The position numbers and the translations under genes are program-made. From positions 1 to 7,095 of the forward strand of contig CALPSU020000129.1 in assembly GCA_943326315.2 (NCBI GenBank): 7,095 nucleotides of DNA, read 5' to 3'. Shown in pieces: positions 6,933 through 7,095 of the stretch. Origin of the DNA: Chryseobacterium gleum (GTDB lineage Bacteria > Bacteroidota > Bacteroidia > Flavobacteriales_D > Crocinitomicaceae). The stretch's first letter is position 1, and the number at the start of each line of letters is the position of its first letter. Below the pieces are notes generated by a model. It saw nothing but the letters and a program-made list of their open reading frames with translations. It made no database searches and was not told the DNA's origin.

Positions 6933-7095
6933 TTGAAAATATTATTTTTATTTCTGCTATCTACATCGACTTCTTTTTTTTCTCAATCTCTAAAAGATGA
7001 AGTTGTCCTTATTGATTCAGTTTTCATTAAACATAGTTCAAATAAAAACAAATTGAGTTTAACTAAAAGTCAGGTTTTACCTCTTTTTGAACCAG
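6933..7095 (+). CDS. Exported protein of unknown function, N-terminal fragment, TTG start
   Basis: The frame stays open from 6933 to the window end (54 codons plus one base). There is no ATG: the only upstream codons in frame back to the stop at 6903-6905 are ATT, GTT and others, so TTG at 6933-6935 is the best start. The first 17 residues look like a signal peptide (MKILFLFLLS, then STSFFS if TTG is read as Met) with cleavage before Gln18, the same pattern as the other exported proteins here. The visible mature part, QSLKDEVVLIDSVFI and onward to LFEP, matches no family I recognise. It begins 111 bases after the deacetylase stop and may be transcribed separately from the box at 6911-6918. 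Confidence 0.6.
   Translation, partial: MKILFLFLLSTSTSFFSQSLKDEVVLIDSVFIKHSSNKNKLSLTKSQVLPLFEP

Noticed and set aside
7004..7060. Short frame starting at an ATG near 7000 in the last gene
   Set aside because: It closes after about 19 codons, while the overlapping frame from 6933 carries a convincing signal peptide and stays open to the window end.
1..7095. Mobile elements, CRISPR, tRNA/rRNA, defence or toxin-antitoxin genes
   Set aside because: No transposase or integrase motifs, regularly spaced repeats, cloverleaf-like sequences or rRNA segments were found, and the genes present are ordinary envelope and secretion functions.

Overview
The window is very AT-rich DNA from a Bacteroidota genome, most likely a member of the Flavobacteriia/Flavobacteriales. 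Four signs support this: two proteins end in the C-terminal sorting domain of the type IX secretion system (T9SS); the -7 boxes upstream of genes fit the Bacteroidetes consensus TAnnTTTG and there are no clear Shine-Dalgarno sequences; every predicted signal peptide ends just before a glutamine; and the outer-membrane protein belongs to a family common in this phylum. The genus cannot be read from the sequence.

Layout. Bases 1-198 (+) are the 3' end of a VanX-like D-alanyl-D-alanine dipeptidase gene. It converges on, and overlaps by 23 bases, a minus-strand gene (176-925) for an outer-membrane, beta-barrel-like 'transporter' of the MetA-pathway type. Upstream of that, also on the minus strand, is an M1 zinc aminopeptidase secreted by the T9SS (1017-2978). 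An 85-base divergent promoter region separates it from a plus-strand gene for a multi-pass membrane glycosyltransferase resembling eukaryotic PIG-V (3064-4293). After a 434-base AT-rich gap, which holds a likely terminator and a possible 56-residue membrane ORF, comes a large T9SS-exported NodB-type polysaccharide deacetylase (4728-6821). The window ends inside the start of another exported protein (6933 onward), which seems to begin at TTG.

How the genes may work together. All the products act at or beyond the cell envelope: peptidoglycan dipeptide cleavage, an outer-membrane channel or barrel, a secreted peptidase, a membrane glycosyltransferase and a secreted carbohydrate esterase. Apart from the possible coupling of the small ORF to the deacetylase gene, each gene appears to have its own promoter, so there is no clear operon. 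I see no phage, transposon, CRISPR, toxin-antitoxin or defence genes, and no strong case for a new multi-gene system. The points most worth a second look are the small ORF that ends in a TGATG overlap with the deacetylase gene, a long AT-only-type hairpin that shares bases with a promoter, and the bacterial PIG-V-like enzyme.
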